From Glycine soja (lineage: Eukaryota; Streptophyta; Magnoliopsida; Fabales; Fabaceae), in NCBI RefSeq assembly GCF_004193775.1, contig NC_041002.1, forward strand, positions 13,567,472 to 13,631,471: DNA of 64,000 nucleotides. Reading direction: 5' to 3'. Position 1 is the stretch's first letter, and each line of letters starts with the position of its first letter. Below are positions 1-12,004 of this stretch, piece after piece. Below the pieces are notes generated by a model, which saw nothing but the letters and a program-made list of their open reading frames with translations, made no database searches and was not told the origin of the DNA. The translations under genes and the position numbers were made by a program.

Positions 1-5
1 GCAAC

Positions 6-1658
6 TGTCATACCCTAATTTCGTCCGGGGACCTTTGCTTGATGACATGCAACTTTTCTTTGGTCCTTGTGAGGTGCTTGACACCCATCATTAGGCAATT
101 TGTGAAATTCCGGGACATGCCGAAAAACAAAAGAAAATATTGATGCACAATCCGTAAGGTTCCGTGACACACCGAAAATCAAATGGAAGCATCATTGCAC
201 AAATAAGTGAGATTCCGTAACGTTCCGTAAGTCAAAAAGGGGATGATTATGTAATCCACAAGGTCCCATAACATTACGGAAAGAAAACAAGTATCATTAC
301 GAAATTCGTAAGTTTCCGTAACTTTACGAAAAAAGAATCACAAAAAAAAAAAGCAGGGGGTGTACTTAGTAAAAATGGGGGTGCAAATAGCACCCAGGCC
401 CACTTGGGCCCTACAGAATATTCCTCCAGAAGGCTGTTGCTTCTGGAGGAAGCAACCCTGCTCGCCTGGGCGAGCTGGGCGGCAAGCATTTCCCCTATTT
501 TGCTATAAATAGGGGAGGAAGTGAAGAAGAAAAGGGTTAGCCCCTTAGGCACTTCTCTCTCTTTCAAATTTGCTTGGAAAAATTGTTTCCGTGAAGAAAA
601 TCTAAGCCGAGGCGCTTCCGAAACGTTTCCGTAACGTTTTCCGTGAGGAATTTCGCAAAGGTTTTCGACCGTTCTTCGACGTTCTTCATTCGTTCTTCAT
701 CGTTCTTCGATCTTCAACGGGTAAGTACCTCGAACCAAGCTTTTCGATTCATTCTATGTACCCATGGTGGTCCACATTGTGTTTTGTATATTTTTATTCT
801 CATTTCATTTACTTTTTTATACCCCCTTTTGACGTGCTTAAGCCATTTTACTTAAGTCATTTCTCGCTTAACCTAAAAATAAAATAAATTTCCACCGATC
901 GTTTGAATTGTATTATCCGTAAACTTCGGTTAAAATGAATTCCGACCGTTCGATCGTGCCGTAACCACGTTGGAAATCAAAAAAACAGGTAAAAAATAAT
1001 ATAATAATAAAAAAAACATCTTTTAGGTAAAATAAAGCGGAAAATCAATCGGACGTTTTCTCTTTGGGATTTCTCATTCTTAACCGAATAGACTAATAAC
1101 TAAAGTGAAACTAAGGCTAAAATCAACTCGCCTAGTCAAGCTCGTCCATAAAAATAGGTTTTTGAAGTTTGTCATTTCAATTTCTTACTAAGTAAAATGA
1201 ATCATTCTCAAGGTCCAACGCCTTAAAATGATCACCTCTTAAGTAAAAAAGAATCACTTGATAAGAAAGAACTACGTAGGTCTGATTTCCTCATCGCAAT
1301 TGAGAAATACGTAGGAGCACAGGGAAACACCCTTGTCGACCACAAAAAGAGAAAAATATAAAAAGGGTATAAAGGATATAAAGACATAAAAAAGGGAACA
1401 TAAAAATCAAAGTCATGTTTGCACATTCGATTAAAGGCTGTCGTCCCTTGGGACGGACGTGTGGGGTGCTAATACCTTCCCCGTGCGTAAATACAACTCT
1501 CGAACCTTTCACTTAAAAGTTCGTAGATCGCGTCTTTTCCGGTTTTTCCGACGTTTTCCTCAAATAAACGTTGGTGGTGACTCCGCGCGTATTCCTTTCA
1601 TGGAACACGCATCCAGCGAGTCACGCGTCGCCCTCCCGCCGAAGGGTAGGTTGCGACA
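6..1658 (+). mobile_element. LTR of a large Ty3/gypsy-type retrotransposon, plus orientation
   Basis: The copy begins TGTCATACCC and ends GGTTGCGACA, the TG...CA form of an LTR, and spans 1653 bp. The five bases before it (gcaac) match the end of the purine tract that abuts the other copies of this LTR, so this should be a 3' LTR whose body lies left of the window. The same LTR recurs on the minus strand at 1959-3791, truncated at about 8745-9453, and at 57249-58850. It is rich in short GTTACGGAA-like motifs and contains the inverted motif CAAAAGNNGGGCTTTTG in the other copies. Gypsy assignment is by family resemblance and by the accessory ORF of the related element at 61802-63076; no pol is seen here. 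Confidence 0.8.
503..512 (+). promoter_or_regulatory. LTR TATA box
   Basis: CTATAAATAG lies in the LTR in a conserved context (tattttgctataaatagggg). The same site is present on the minus strand in the third LTR (58345-58354) and as CTATAAAAAG in the second (3003-3012). This fits the U3/R boundary of the retrotransposon promoter; the transcription start is inferred, about 25-30 bp downstream. Confidence 0.55.
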
Positions 1659-1669
1659 ACATTCATATC

Positions 1670-1958
1670 ATGAATGCTGGTGAAATGTTAGTAGGAACTT
1701 CAAAAGTTTTCTTAATGGATGAGATTTCAACTAGTTTGGATAGTTCCACAACCTTCCAAATTGTCAAGTTCTTGAGGCAGCCAGTGCATGTCATGGATGT
1801 TACAATGATAATCTCTCTTTTACAACCTCCACCAGAAACATTTGACTTCTTTGATGACATTTTCTTGCTTTCAAAAGCCCACATTATCTACCAAGGTCCA
1901 CACAAGAATGTTCTCAATTTTTTTGAGAGCGCAGACTTCAAATGCCCTAAAAGGAAAG
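1670..1958 (+). pseudogene. PDR-type ABCG transporter fragment, left half
   Basis: This stretch encodes the second half of a plant PDR/ABCG nucleotide-binding domain: GEMLVG, then the Walker B and D-loop region [17 protein letters not shown], then [16 protein letters not shown], the IIYQGP segment and [14 protein letters not shown]. In intact PDR transporters this domain couples ATP hydrolysis to export of hydrophobic compounds across the plasma membrane. The signature motif and everything upstream are missing because an LTR ends at 1658. The reading frame stops at 1958, where a retrotransposon begins, and resumes at 9459 after the 5-bp duplication GAAAG. The usual STGLDSS reads STSLDSS. It is a non-functional remnant. 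Confidence 0.85.
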
Positions 1959-3791
1959 TGTCACAACCTACCCATCGGCGGGAGGGCGACACGAGGGCTC
2001 ACGGGTGCGTCTTCCATATGAGGAAAATGCGCGGAGTCACCACCAACGTTTATTGAAAGGAAAACGTTAGAAAAATCAAAGGAAACTGGTCATAAAGAAT
2101 ATTCCAGATTCAGGAGTTATGTTTACGCTTGAGGAATGTATTAGCACCTCTCGCGTTTGTCCCAAAGGACAACAGCCTTAGATTTAGAGTTGCGTGAAAT
2201 CATGTATCCTAAATTTTTTGTCTCTTTTTATTTTTGAGGTCAACAAAAGCAGGGCTTTTGCTCCTACGTATCCTCCATCGAAGAAGAAATCAGACCTACA
2301 TAGTTCTCGCAAAAGGCTGTAAAGTGATGTGTTGATTTTACGCTTTCAAACGGTCCATGTTAACCGATAAAAGCAAAGAGGATCGTTTAAGATGTTGGAC
2401 CTTAAAACGGTTTTCTGTGATTTTTGCGGACAAAGCCTGATTTGTGAGTTGATTTTAGCCTTAGTTTCACTTTGGTTATTAGTCAATTCATTCAAGGAAA
2501 CTTTCAAAGAAAAACGTCCGATCGATTTTTTTTATTATTTTATTTAAAGATACTTTGATTATTTTATTATCATTTTGCCTTTTTTGGTTTAACCGAGGTT
2601 ACAGCGTGAACGATCGGTTAGATTTTGTTTTAACAATGATTAAACGAGATTACAACGCAAATGATTGATTGAAATTCATTTTATCATTTATTAGGCGAGA
2701 AAACGGCTTAAACGATCGGTTAAAGCTCGTTAAAAACGGAAGAACAAGAAACTAAAATTGAACGAAATAAAGATGAAAGACAAAAAACAAGAAATGAATT
2801 AAAAGTCTCGGATTTGGAAACTTACCCGTTGAAGAACGAAGAACGGAGGAAAACCTTCACGGATTTGCTTACAGAAACCTCTCAGAAGCGTTACGGAAGC
2901 ACGTCTGCTTCGATTTTCTTCACGGAAACAATTTTTTTCACCCAAAACAGCTGAAATGCATTGCAAGGGGAATCAGGCACCCTTAGAACAACCCCCTTTT
3001 GCCTTTTTATAGGAAAAAGGGGGAGGAGTTTGCCGCCCAGCTCGCCCAGGCGAGCTGGGTTGCTTCCTCTAGAAGCAATCCAGCTTCGAAAAATACACTG
3101 GAAGGCCATTTCAAAATTTCAAAATTGCTATTTGCACCCCCCATTTTGATAAGTTCACCCCCCTTCTTTCGTAATTTACAGAAAATTTATGGAAGTCTAT
3201 AGGACTTGATTTTCTTCTTTTTTTCTCTTCCTTCTCACCCATATTAAGTGAAATATGCTTATTTAAGGTTATGGGAATTTTACGGAAGCATTATGGGTGT
3301 CACGGAAGCCCCGGAAGCCATTTTTTTAACAAAACGGGGGAGGTGGTTGCCACCCGGCTCGCCCAGACGAGCTCAGCTCACCCAGGCGAGCTAGGTTGCT
3401 TCCACCTTAAGCAAGAAAATGCCGAGAAACCTCTAAAAGGGCCCAGATTTGAAAATTACTACTTGCACCTCCCATTTTACTAAATACACCCCCTTTGCCC
3501 TTTGTTTGCTGATTCTTTTTCCGTAACGTTACGGAACCTCATGAATTACGTAACGATACTTGTTTTTTTTCCGTAATGTCACGAAACTTTACAGATTACG
3601 CAACCATCCCCTCTTCGGCTTCTGGAATGTTACGGAACTTTACGAATTGCACAATAATATTTCCTTTCGACTCCCAACATGTCGCGGAACTTCACAGATT
3701 GCTTAACGATGGGTGTCAAGTTCCTCGAAGCGGTCAAGCGAAGGTTGCATGCCATCAAACAATGGTCCCCGGACGAAATTAGAGTATGACA
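1959..3791 (-). repeat. 3' LTR of the inserted element
   Basis: This 1833-bp copy is the reverse complement of the LTR at 6-1658: its right end reads ...GGACGAAATTAGAGTATGACA against TGTCATACCCTAATTTCGTC at the left edge of the window. A purine tract on the minus strand directly adjoins its right edge, which makes it the 3' LTR of a minus-strand element. A TATA-like CTATAAAAAG lies at 3003-3012 on the minus strand. Confidence 0.85.
3003..3012 (-). promoter_or_regulatory. LTR TATA box
   Basis: Minus-strand CTATAAAAAG sits at the position equivalent to CTATAAATAG in the two other long LTR copies. Confidence 0.4.
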
Positions 3792-3806
3792 GTTGCCCCT
3801 CTTTAC
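3792..3806 (-). other. Polypurine tract
   Basis: On the minus strand the sequence is AAAGAGGGGCAAC followed at once by the LTR start TGTCATAC. The same arrangement occurs at 58851-58865. Polypurine tracts prime plus-strand DNA synthesis and lie just upstream of the 3' LTR, so this fixes element orientation. Confidence 0.75.
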
Positions 3807-4140
3807 TTACCTTTTATCGGATATAGGAGGAAAGTAAAGATAAGACACTGATTTCCTACGTCTTAGCCTTTTCCGTAATTAACCTATGATGATTCCCGAA
3901 GGCCATCCTTGCCCATCATGGGGATTTAATTGATCTTAATCACAATAGTTCCAACCAAAACGATTGGAAATGATTGACTCTCATCTCTCCTTCTTTTTTC
4001 TCTGCACAACACAAAACAAAACAAACAAAAAATAACATAATATACACGTATACACATTTTTGGTGAAGGAACCGATTGGGAAAATAACAAAAACTATATT
4101 TTCCCCTCACCGGGGGCTCCGTACTTGATAACGAAGGACG

Positions 4141-4940
4141 CATGAACAGCGCTAGGCAATCAATTCATGGGACTCTGGACTCAATGATTGAGGATGCACG
4201 AACAGCGCTAGGCAATCAAATCGTGGGGCTCCAGACTCAATGATGGAGGATGCATGAACAGCGCTAGACAATCAATTCATGGGGCTCCGGACTTGATGAT
4301 GGAGGATGCACGAACAGCGCTAGGCAATCAATTCGTGGTGCTCCAAACTCAATGATGGAGGATGCATGAACAGTGCTAGGCAATCAATTCATGGGGCTTC
4401 GGACTTGATGATGGAAGATGCACAAACAACACTAGGCAATCAATTCGTGGGGCTTCGGACTCAATGGTGGAGGATGCATGAACAGCGCTAGGCAATTAAT
4501 TCATGGGGCTCCGAATAAGATGATGGAGGATGCACGAACAATGCTAGGCAATCAATTCGTGGGGCTCCGCACTCAATGGTGGAGGATGCATGAACAGCGC
4601 TAGGCAATCAATTCATGGGGCTCCAAATAAGATTTGATGGTAGAGGATGCACGAACAGCGCTAGGCAATCAATTCGTGGGGCTCCGGACTCGATGCTAGA
4701 GGATGCATGAACAACACTAGGCAATCAATTCATGGGGCTCTGGACTTGATGATGGAGGACGCATGAACAGCGCTAGGCAATCAATTCGTGGGGCTCTGGA
4801 CTCAATGGTGGAGAATGCATGAACAGCGCTAGGCAATCAATTCATGGGGCTCCGAATAAGATTTGATGGTGGAGGATGCACGAACAGCGCTAGGCAATCA
4901 ATTCGTGGGGCTCCGGACTCGATTTGACTTTAGGATCGAA
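4141..4940 (-). repeat. Minisatellite of about 57-bp units in the element's 3' region
   Basis: About 14 tandem units share the core AGCGCTAGGCAATCAATTC with gatgcatgaac before it and GGGGCTCC after it. Alternate units differ regularly (ATTCATGG versus ATTCGTGG; CATGAACAG versus CACGAACAG), so the array is built from dimers of roughly 115 bp. It lies about 350 bp inside the polypurine tract, the same place as the 119-bp array of the related element at 59119-59945. No open reading frame runs through it. Confidence 0.85.
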
Positions 4941-6740
4941 TGGTCCACCGGGTTCTTTCACCTAAAAGGCGAACATGCTTTAGCAAGGAAAAATAAATCA
5001 TTCACGAGAGCACCATATTTTAGAGAAACAATATGCTTATGCCAAAATAGTTTTCCTTGTAACCGAAAATGAAGGATAGGATGTCAACGTTTAGCTTTTA
5101 AATGAACATTCAAGGGAATAAAATCACTCATAGTGTATAAAAACTCACACAGGTAAGTGTTTTACCCTAATTCCAAACCATAGTTGCACCATGACTTTAT
5201 TTTGCACATGATTTCATATCGAACCAAAAGATTACACGCACGATCACAGACCAATAGGATTTTCTCGAGGCTAGTGTTTTTGGAAAGAAAGCTGGGTGTT
5301 TCGGTCTTTTCCTCCTTGTTTATATGGGGCGGGACATCGCCAGTTGGGAGCGACCTTGAATGGCAATCCCAAAGGAAGAACCACTTCAAAAATGGGTTTT
5401 CCCTTTGCCGGCGGTCATTTATCTCGCCAAAAATTTATCTGGTCCGAAGACCTTCTGTTCTCTTTCTTGGTTTCCTTTATTGATCGGGAATTATATTGTT
5501 TTCCTCCGATCTTCGATCGGGAATCCTTCTTTTCCTTTTCTTTTCTTTCTTTTCATTTCTTCATTTTTATTTCTTTCTCTCCCTTTTTTTCGATCTTTGA
5601 TTGGGAATTCGGGTTTTAGCATTCGTTATTCGCTCTCCCTTGAGGAGATTCTGCTGTCCTCTTCTTCGGGGGGAAGGATGAGGATCCTCTTCATGGGCCA
5701 AGGTTCAAGGTAGCTTAAGGTTGTGTCTCAACATAGTCTTTTTGCCGTGCGTGCCTGATTTTGATATTTGGGGCAAAACAAATTCATGTGTCAGAGTGTC
5801 GGTTTCGGGTTAAACTCCCATATTATTTCCACGAGGCGCGCGTAACAATGATGATTTGGAAACAACGCGCAAAATTAGTCATGCATACAGCTAGGTGGGT
5901 ACTCAAGTGTCCAGTTTATGGCATTATGATACTAAGGCTTGGGATTTACGCAAGTAGACCCAACGTTCCCAAATTATGTTCTTTCATTGGTTCAACGAAT
6001 CCATCCATTCTTATCTCGGTTATTTTGGAAAATAAACTCTTAGCATCAATTTCTTGTTTCCAAAAGATATGTTTTCTCTCTACGAATGATTTGTGCTTCC
6101 TTATGACCATAACATGCCGACCTTCGAGGTCTTTCTTTCTCTTTTCTTTTTGTTTCATTTTTTCTTATGCATGTTTGCAAAAAACTATACATCCATCGCT
6201 ATCTATGAGAAAAGATTTTTTTTTCTCTATACACCTACGTTCCTATACACGAAAAAAAACTTTTTCCTCTATATACACACGCATTGAAAAACTCTTTCTC
6301 TCTATACCGACATGGTCTATATAAAATCTCTATTCCTTTTCAAAGATTTCTTTTCCCCTTTTCAATATACACTCGTTGTTTATATAAAAATTTCCTTTAT
6401 ATACACTCATTGCTCATATACAAGAATTTCTTTTCACACATTGTTTATATACAAAAATTTCTTTTCTTTTCTTTATATACAGATATGACATTTTGTTCAC
6501 AACGTCTCTTTCTTTCTCTATTCTTGGCGTTATTATGACGTTTGTTCGTTTTATTTTAGGATGACATTCCTAAACGAAAACTCTACACGGTTCTGGAATT
6601 TCAACAAATATTATTGACAATAACGAAATAAGCACTAACGCAACAATCCAAACAAAATGTATGCACAAAACAAATGACAATCGGAAAAAAAATAACAAAA
6701 ACAAACATTAGTCCCTGCATGCTATCATGCGTTGAGTCTT
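4941..6740 (-). other. Noncoding internal region of the retroelement
   Basis: This pyrimidine-rich stretch (plus-strand view) aligns by eye with 59950-61740 of the second element, including gcgaacatgctt, the ctcacacaggtaagtgttt block, the ttctttcttttc tracts and the repeated short tatacac motifs. I see no conserved protein in either strand, so I regard it as the long 3' untranslated part of this retrotransposon family. Homology with the second element stops near 6712, just where that element begins its accessory ORF, so the coding part is deleted here. Confidence 0.6.
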
Positions 6741-7100
6741 AGAGATAGCAAAAGAATGTTTATACGGATAATCACTTGGGTATTTCTGCCTACCCCTTAA
6801 CTTCACGAGTTAGTACTGACAGAGGTTGTCTTTGCGGAAGACGACGTAAATCTACGCGTGTCAACGGGTTTGTAGGCCGCGATTGACAAAGGGTGCAGAA
6901 GACGACGTTAGTCTCTGCATGCTATCATGCGTTGAGTCTTAGAGATAGCAAAAGAAAGTTTATGGGTTACCGTCGGGTATCTCCGCATGCCACCGGACTC
7001 TTGGGTCACGGTAACAAAGGTGGGGTGGTCGACAAAAGCAGGGCTTTTGCTCCTACGTATCCTCGATTTGTGATGAGGAACTCAGACCTACGTAGTTCTT
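6699..7100. repeat. Internal duplication plus stray LTR piece
   Basis: A block beginning ttagtcnctgcatgctatc and continuing through gcgttgagtcttagagatagcaaaag occurs twice, at about 6708-6762 and 6909-6962. It is followed at 7028-7100 by a short piece of LTR sequence (acaaaagcagggcttttg, then cagacctacgtagttctt) that matches 2244-2311 and 57533-57600. The order is not that of an intact element. Confidence 0.55.
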
Positions 7101-8460
7101 GATAACTGTGAGACTAAAACAATCTCGGTGTTTTTTTTTTCACTAAAATGCGAACATGCTTTACTAAACAAACAAAACCTCCAACTGATCAGAGCAACAT
7201 ATGATGTTTTTTTTTTTTGATGAAAAACAATGTGTCTATTGGGGAAAGAGAGTATGCTGATGAAATTTTCTCATAACCATAAATGAGATTTTGGATGTTA
7301 GCATTTCGTTTCTAAATGACCATTTAGAGGAAACACTAGGTTCAACAAAAATAGAAGAAAATCACTTAAAGTGTATCAACCTCACACAGGTAAGTGTTTC
7401 ATCCTAATTTCGAACCATAGATATGTCATGACTTGATTTTGCAAATCAATTCCTATCAAATCAAAGATTACATGCGTGATCATGGATCAATAGGACTTTT
7501 TCTTGGGAATGGTTTGTTTCTTTGTGGGAATTTTGGCTTTGAGTGTTCTTGGCCTTTTCCTTTTCTGTTTTTGTTTAGTGTGAGGTGAACAAGCCACCGA
7601 CACACAAGATTTTGGTTGGCAATCAAAGGGAGAGGACCACTTTAGGACGTGGTTTCCTTTCTTTTTTTGTTTACTTGGTGACAATTCAGTATTCTTCAGA
7701 TATTGTCTGGTGCAAAGACCTTTCTGGATGTTTCTTCTGTTTTCTTCTGATCCTTGATCGAGAATTTTCTTTCCTTTTTGCTTTCTCCCACTCTTTGATT
7801 GGGAATTTTCTTTCTTTTTTGCTTTCTCCCACTCTTTTGATTGGGAATTTTCTTTCTTTTTTGCTTTCTCCCACTCTTTGATTGGGAATTTTCCTTTTTT
7901 TGTTTTCTTTCGAGGACAAAGATTGATATTCTCACCCTGGGTCAAGGTTTATGGTAAGTTGGGATTTTGGCTCAAGGCTTGTAGAACGGCTGGACATGAT
8001 ATATGTCAGGGTTTGGCCAGCAGTTCGGGGATAAGGGGATGTCCCACATTATTTCCATGATACACATGCAACAATGATGATTAGAAAATTTTATGCAAAA
8101 CCGGTCATGCATGCACCCATGTGGACACTCAAGCATCAAGATTTTATGGTTATGTGACACTAGGGCTCATGATTCATTTTCCCTATTTAAGTCAACCCAG
8201 TATTTCCAAAATATGTTCTTTCATCAATTCATGCATTCATCCGAGTCTATCTTGGGCGTTCGGGAAAATTTTCATAGCATTCACTCTTTAGGTGTATACA
8301 CATTTTTTCAAAAACTGGTTATGATCAGTGAATTCTTTTTTCAAAGAAAAGCTGGAAGTTATTTCTTTTCAAAAGCATGCTGGCATTTTAGCCGAAAGAT
8401 ATATTTTTTGTTCTTGTTTGTTTATGTTTATGTTTTTTTTTTCATGAGGTATTTTGCTAG
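7101..8460 (-). other. Second diverged copy of the internal noncoding region
   Basis: Blocks at 7140-7500 and 8030-8170 match 4965-5280 and 5815-5945 respectively but with many differences, so this is a second, older copy of the same noncoding region. It contains a local tandem repeat at about 7770-7895: four units of roughly 42 bp (ctttctcccactctttgat, then tgggaattttc). Confidence 0.55.
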
Positions 8461-8500
8461 CTAAACATATGTATATTTTTGTGAGGTATTTTTGCTATAT

Positions 8501-8740
<240 letters not shown>

Positions 8741-8744
8741 GGAT

Positions 8745-9453
8745 ACGCACTACCCCCATTTCGAAAAACACTCTGGAATGCCTAATTCAAAATTTTAAAA
8801 TTGTTATTTGCACCCTCCCCCATTTTGATAAGTTCAACCCCTTCTTTCGTAATTTACGAAAAAGTTACGAAAGCCTATAGGACTTGATTTTCTTCTTTTT
8901 TTCTCTTCCTTCTCACCCATATTAAGTGAAATATGCTTATTTAGGGTTATGGGAATTTTACAGAAGCATTGCGGATGTCCCGGAAACCATTTTTTTAACA
9001 AAAACAGGGGAGGTGGTTACCACCCAGCTCGCCCAGGTGAGCTCAACTCGGCCAGGCGAGCTAGGTTGCTTCCACCTTAAGCAAAAAAATGCCCATAAAC
9101 TCCCTTTGCCATGAAAATTACTATTTGCACCCCCATTTTACTAAATACACCCCCTTTGCCCCCTTTTTTGCTGATTCTTTTTCCGTAACGTTATGGAACC
9201 TCACGAATTACGTAATGATACTTGTTTTCTTTCCGTAATGTCACGAAACTTTACGAATTACACAACCATCCCCTCTTCGGCTTCTGGAATGTTACGGAAC
9301 TATACGGATTGCGCAATAATGTTTCCTTTCGACTCCCGACATGTTGCGGAACTTCACGGATTGCTTAACGATGGGTGTCAAGTTCCTCGAAGCGGTCAAG
9401 CGAAGGTTGCATGCCATCAAACAATGGTCCCTGGACGAAATTAGGGTATGATA
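8745..9453 (-). repeat. Truncated 5' LTR
   Basis: This is co-linear with 3083-3791: the ttcgaaaaa, ttgatttt, gggaggtggtt and gtttcctttcgactcccgacatgt blocks recur in order. It ends GTATGATA where the other copies end GTATGACA. Only about 700 of roughly 1800 bp remain; the missing part is replaced by the microsatellite fold-back. Confidence 0.75.
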
Positions 9454-9558
9454 GAAAGGAATTGCAGACTTTGTACAGGAGGTTACTTCAAGAAAGGACC
9501 AAGAGCAGTACTGGTTTCCATGGGACAAACCATATCGATATGTCAACAGTATTGGTTC
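9454..9558 (+). pseudogene. PDR-type ABCG transporter fragment, right half
   Basis: After the duplicated GAAAG the frame continues directly from 1958: (G)[18 protein letters not shown], then the DKPYRYV motif typical of PDR proteins just after their first nucleotide-binding domain. The fit to 1670-1958 across the insertion is exact to the codon. A stop (TAG) follows soon after GSS. Nothing recognisable as the transmembrane half follows, so the gene was already partial or decayed. Confidence 0.8.
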
Positions 9559-10176
9559 TTCCTAGTAATGTTCAAACACACCAACTTAGTTGGTTTCTTC
9601 ACTTTTATCGGAATGTGTACTTTGCCCTGAATGGTTTGAAATGATTTTTCTATTGGTGATCTGCTAGGACTTTGTCATGTTTTCAACCTTAATTTCTCTG
9701 CTTGAATGTTAAAATTTATACCAAATATATGTCAGTTATTATAAATATAATAGTAATTTAAAATTTAAATATAATAGTAATTGTTATAATTTAGAATTAA
9801 ATATCATTGAAATAAAATTTTAAAGTTTATGCTTCAAAATTTTATTAGGTCTCATGAGGGAAAATATTGAGCTTTCACCTAGTTTGCACTGCAAATCAAA
9901 TGTTGGATCTTAATTTCTATTATCGTTCTTGGAGAGCATTGGTTTTTCTTGATAGTGAAAGTTGATTTTCATATATGAAGAAAGGTTGTGAACATGTGTT
10001 GCTACTCTCTTCCCTCACTTTTCTTGATAGTGGTAGCACTCTATTTGTTTATTTATTTTTCATCCGCAAATTTCTAATAACAAAAAAGAGATTAGTCTAT
10101 TAGTTTAAATGGAATGAAACAGTGAGACCATACTCTGAAAAATCACATAAAAAAGTCTTGATATTATTATTAGTTG

Positions 10177-10179
<3 letters not shown>
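9559..10179. other. AT-rich DNA without recognised gene
   Basis: No conserved coding sequence is visible. Some of it is presumably PDR intron or 3' flank. Confidence 0.4.

Positions 10180-10232
<53 letters not shown>
10180..10232. repeat. (TTA)n microsatellite
   Basis: About 17 uninterrupted TTA/ATT triplets. Confidence 0.95.
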
Positions 10233-10324
10233 TCATAATATATGAAATTCAAATAACATGTGGCTAGGAATAGAGATCTGAGATTGATTGTAAGAAATGT
10301 ATATGAAATTTTTAATTTTTTAAA

Positions 10325-10740
10325 GACAAAACACATTCTAAGACGGTGATTTGAAAAACCGTCTTGGAATGTTTGCATTCTAAGACGATTTTTTTTTTGG
10401 AAAAACAATCTTAGAATCCTCAAAATATTTTAATTTTTTTTATAAAAAATCATTCTAAGATGGTTCTCAGAAAAATCGTCCTAGAATGTCTAAATTCTAA
10501 GACTGTTTTCTCAAAAAACCATCTTAGAATCCTCAACATATTTTAATTTAAAAAAAATTCTAAGAAGGTTCTTTAAAAAACCATCTTAGATTCCAAACAT
10601 TCTAAAACAATTACTTTCTTGACAACTGTCTTAGAATTATAGTTTTTCTTAGACGGTTTTTTGGGAACTGTCATCATAGATGTGAACATTCTACGACATT
10701 GCATACGACGACGGTTAATAACAGTCGTAGAATGGTCTAA
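10325..10740. repeat. Array of ATTCTAAGACGGTT inverted motifs (CACTA-like subterminal repeats)
   Basis: Short motifs of the form ATTCTAAGACGGT and its reverse complement CCGTCTTAGAAT alternate every 30-50 bp, often as hairpins with A/T loops. The same motif type forms the right terminal region of the CACTA element ending at 49918. No TIR was found here, so this is a remnant. Confidence 0.55.
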
Positions 10741-11184
10741 ATAATCGACATATAATATGGACCTTAAACATAAAAAATGATATATGCCTAAGAACTTTCT
10801 AAAATAAACATATACAAAATTGAGAATTGGATAAAAAAAATGTAGATTTTCCAAAATATATACACAAAAATTCCAAAAAAAAAAATAGAATATCAAAATA
10901 ACAATAAGGAATTAAACGAGGATCAAATTTGCAATGATCATCCTCAATTTAAAAATACTATCTCTTTTCCAAAAAAATATTGCTTTTTAAATTTACATAG
11001 TAAAATGTAATTTTTCATCAAATATATAATATCCATAAATTAAAATAAAAGGTTTTCCAAAAATATTATTTGTGATTAAATACATCACTTTAATCATTAA
11101 TTACATTTTTCAATAAGATTGGGGTAAGAAATACTTACAGACTGATTAATTTTTCATAAAATGATAAAATACATCCATAAATCT
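10741..11184. other. AT-rich DNA without recognised gene
   Basis: Nothing coding or structural is recognised. Confidence 0.4.
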
Positions 11185-11616
11185 AATTTGAAAGTTTTGT
11201 GACAGATTTTGTGAATTATAAATTTGCGAGTAACAAAAATTCATAACAAAATCCTTCACTAAACCGTTCATATTTTTTGTGAAGGACTTTGTGGCACACA
11301 ATTTTGTGACGAATACAATTGTCATAAAACTCCTCGCTAATCATTACGTATTTATTTTGTGACACCTTATCCATTGGACAACTTTGAGATGAATAAATAT
11401 CCGTCAAAGAACCTAACAAAATTATTTTTATTTATTTACTGACAGAGTGACAGTTGTTTTATAGAGGGTAAACACTTCACTATCTCCGTTACTAAGTAAG
11501 AAAATAGTTTGTCCATCACAAAAACATATTATCCATCTCAAAGGTAGTCACTATTAGTGAGGGAATGTAATCCGTTATTGAGGTTCGTCGCTAATTTTAA
11601 TTTTTCTAGTATTGGA
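11185..11616. repeat. Degraded CACTA-like terminal region
   Basis: Repeated TTTGTGACGAAT-like and TTTGTGAAGGA motifs run in both orientations and end with TTTTTCTAGTATTG, which reversed reads CAATACTAGAAAAA, one base off CACTACTAGAAAAA. This looks like the right end of an old CACTA element with a mutated tip. Confidence 0.4.
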
Positions 11617-12004
11617 TAAAAAAACTATTAATTGAAAAAGAGGTGGAGGGGGTGTTACAAGACTTAGGTGATAGGTGCCCCACTTAGTGCTAAGGAGGAA
11701 CATTCAATCCTATGTGGCATGAGAAATCAAGATAAGAACCTTTGCCTTTGGATGTATCATCATCTCTAGTCATTTTTCTCATCCACCAGGCAAAAATCAA
11801 TGAAATCACATGCAATGTCATATAATTATGTCTTCAGTGGTGCCTTGCAATGTGATTTAAATTGTCCCCTTCCTCGCTCGTCCTTTCCCTGTAGGATTCT
11901 CTACATATATATCACATTCAATCTCTCAACTTCAGAAATACAAAGGTGTTCAACATGCAGCAAGTAGAGAACATAAAATTTGATGTATCAATCTGAACAA
12001 GATG
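11617..12004. other. Unassigned DNA next to the DRG pseudogene
   Basis: No conserved coding sequence is seen; it may be 3' flank of the DRG-type pseudogene. Confidence 0.35.

Noticed and set aside
4141..4940. Regular repeat array resembling a CRISPR locus
   Set aside because: The units are contiguous minisatellite copies without unique spacers, inside a plant retrotransposon.
7487..7945. 152-codon Lys-rich open frame on the minus strand
   Set aside because: It reads through a 42-bp tandem repeat in retroelement noncoding sequence.
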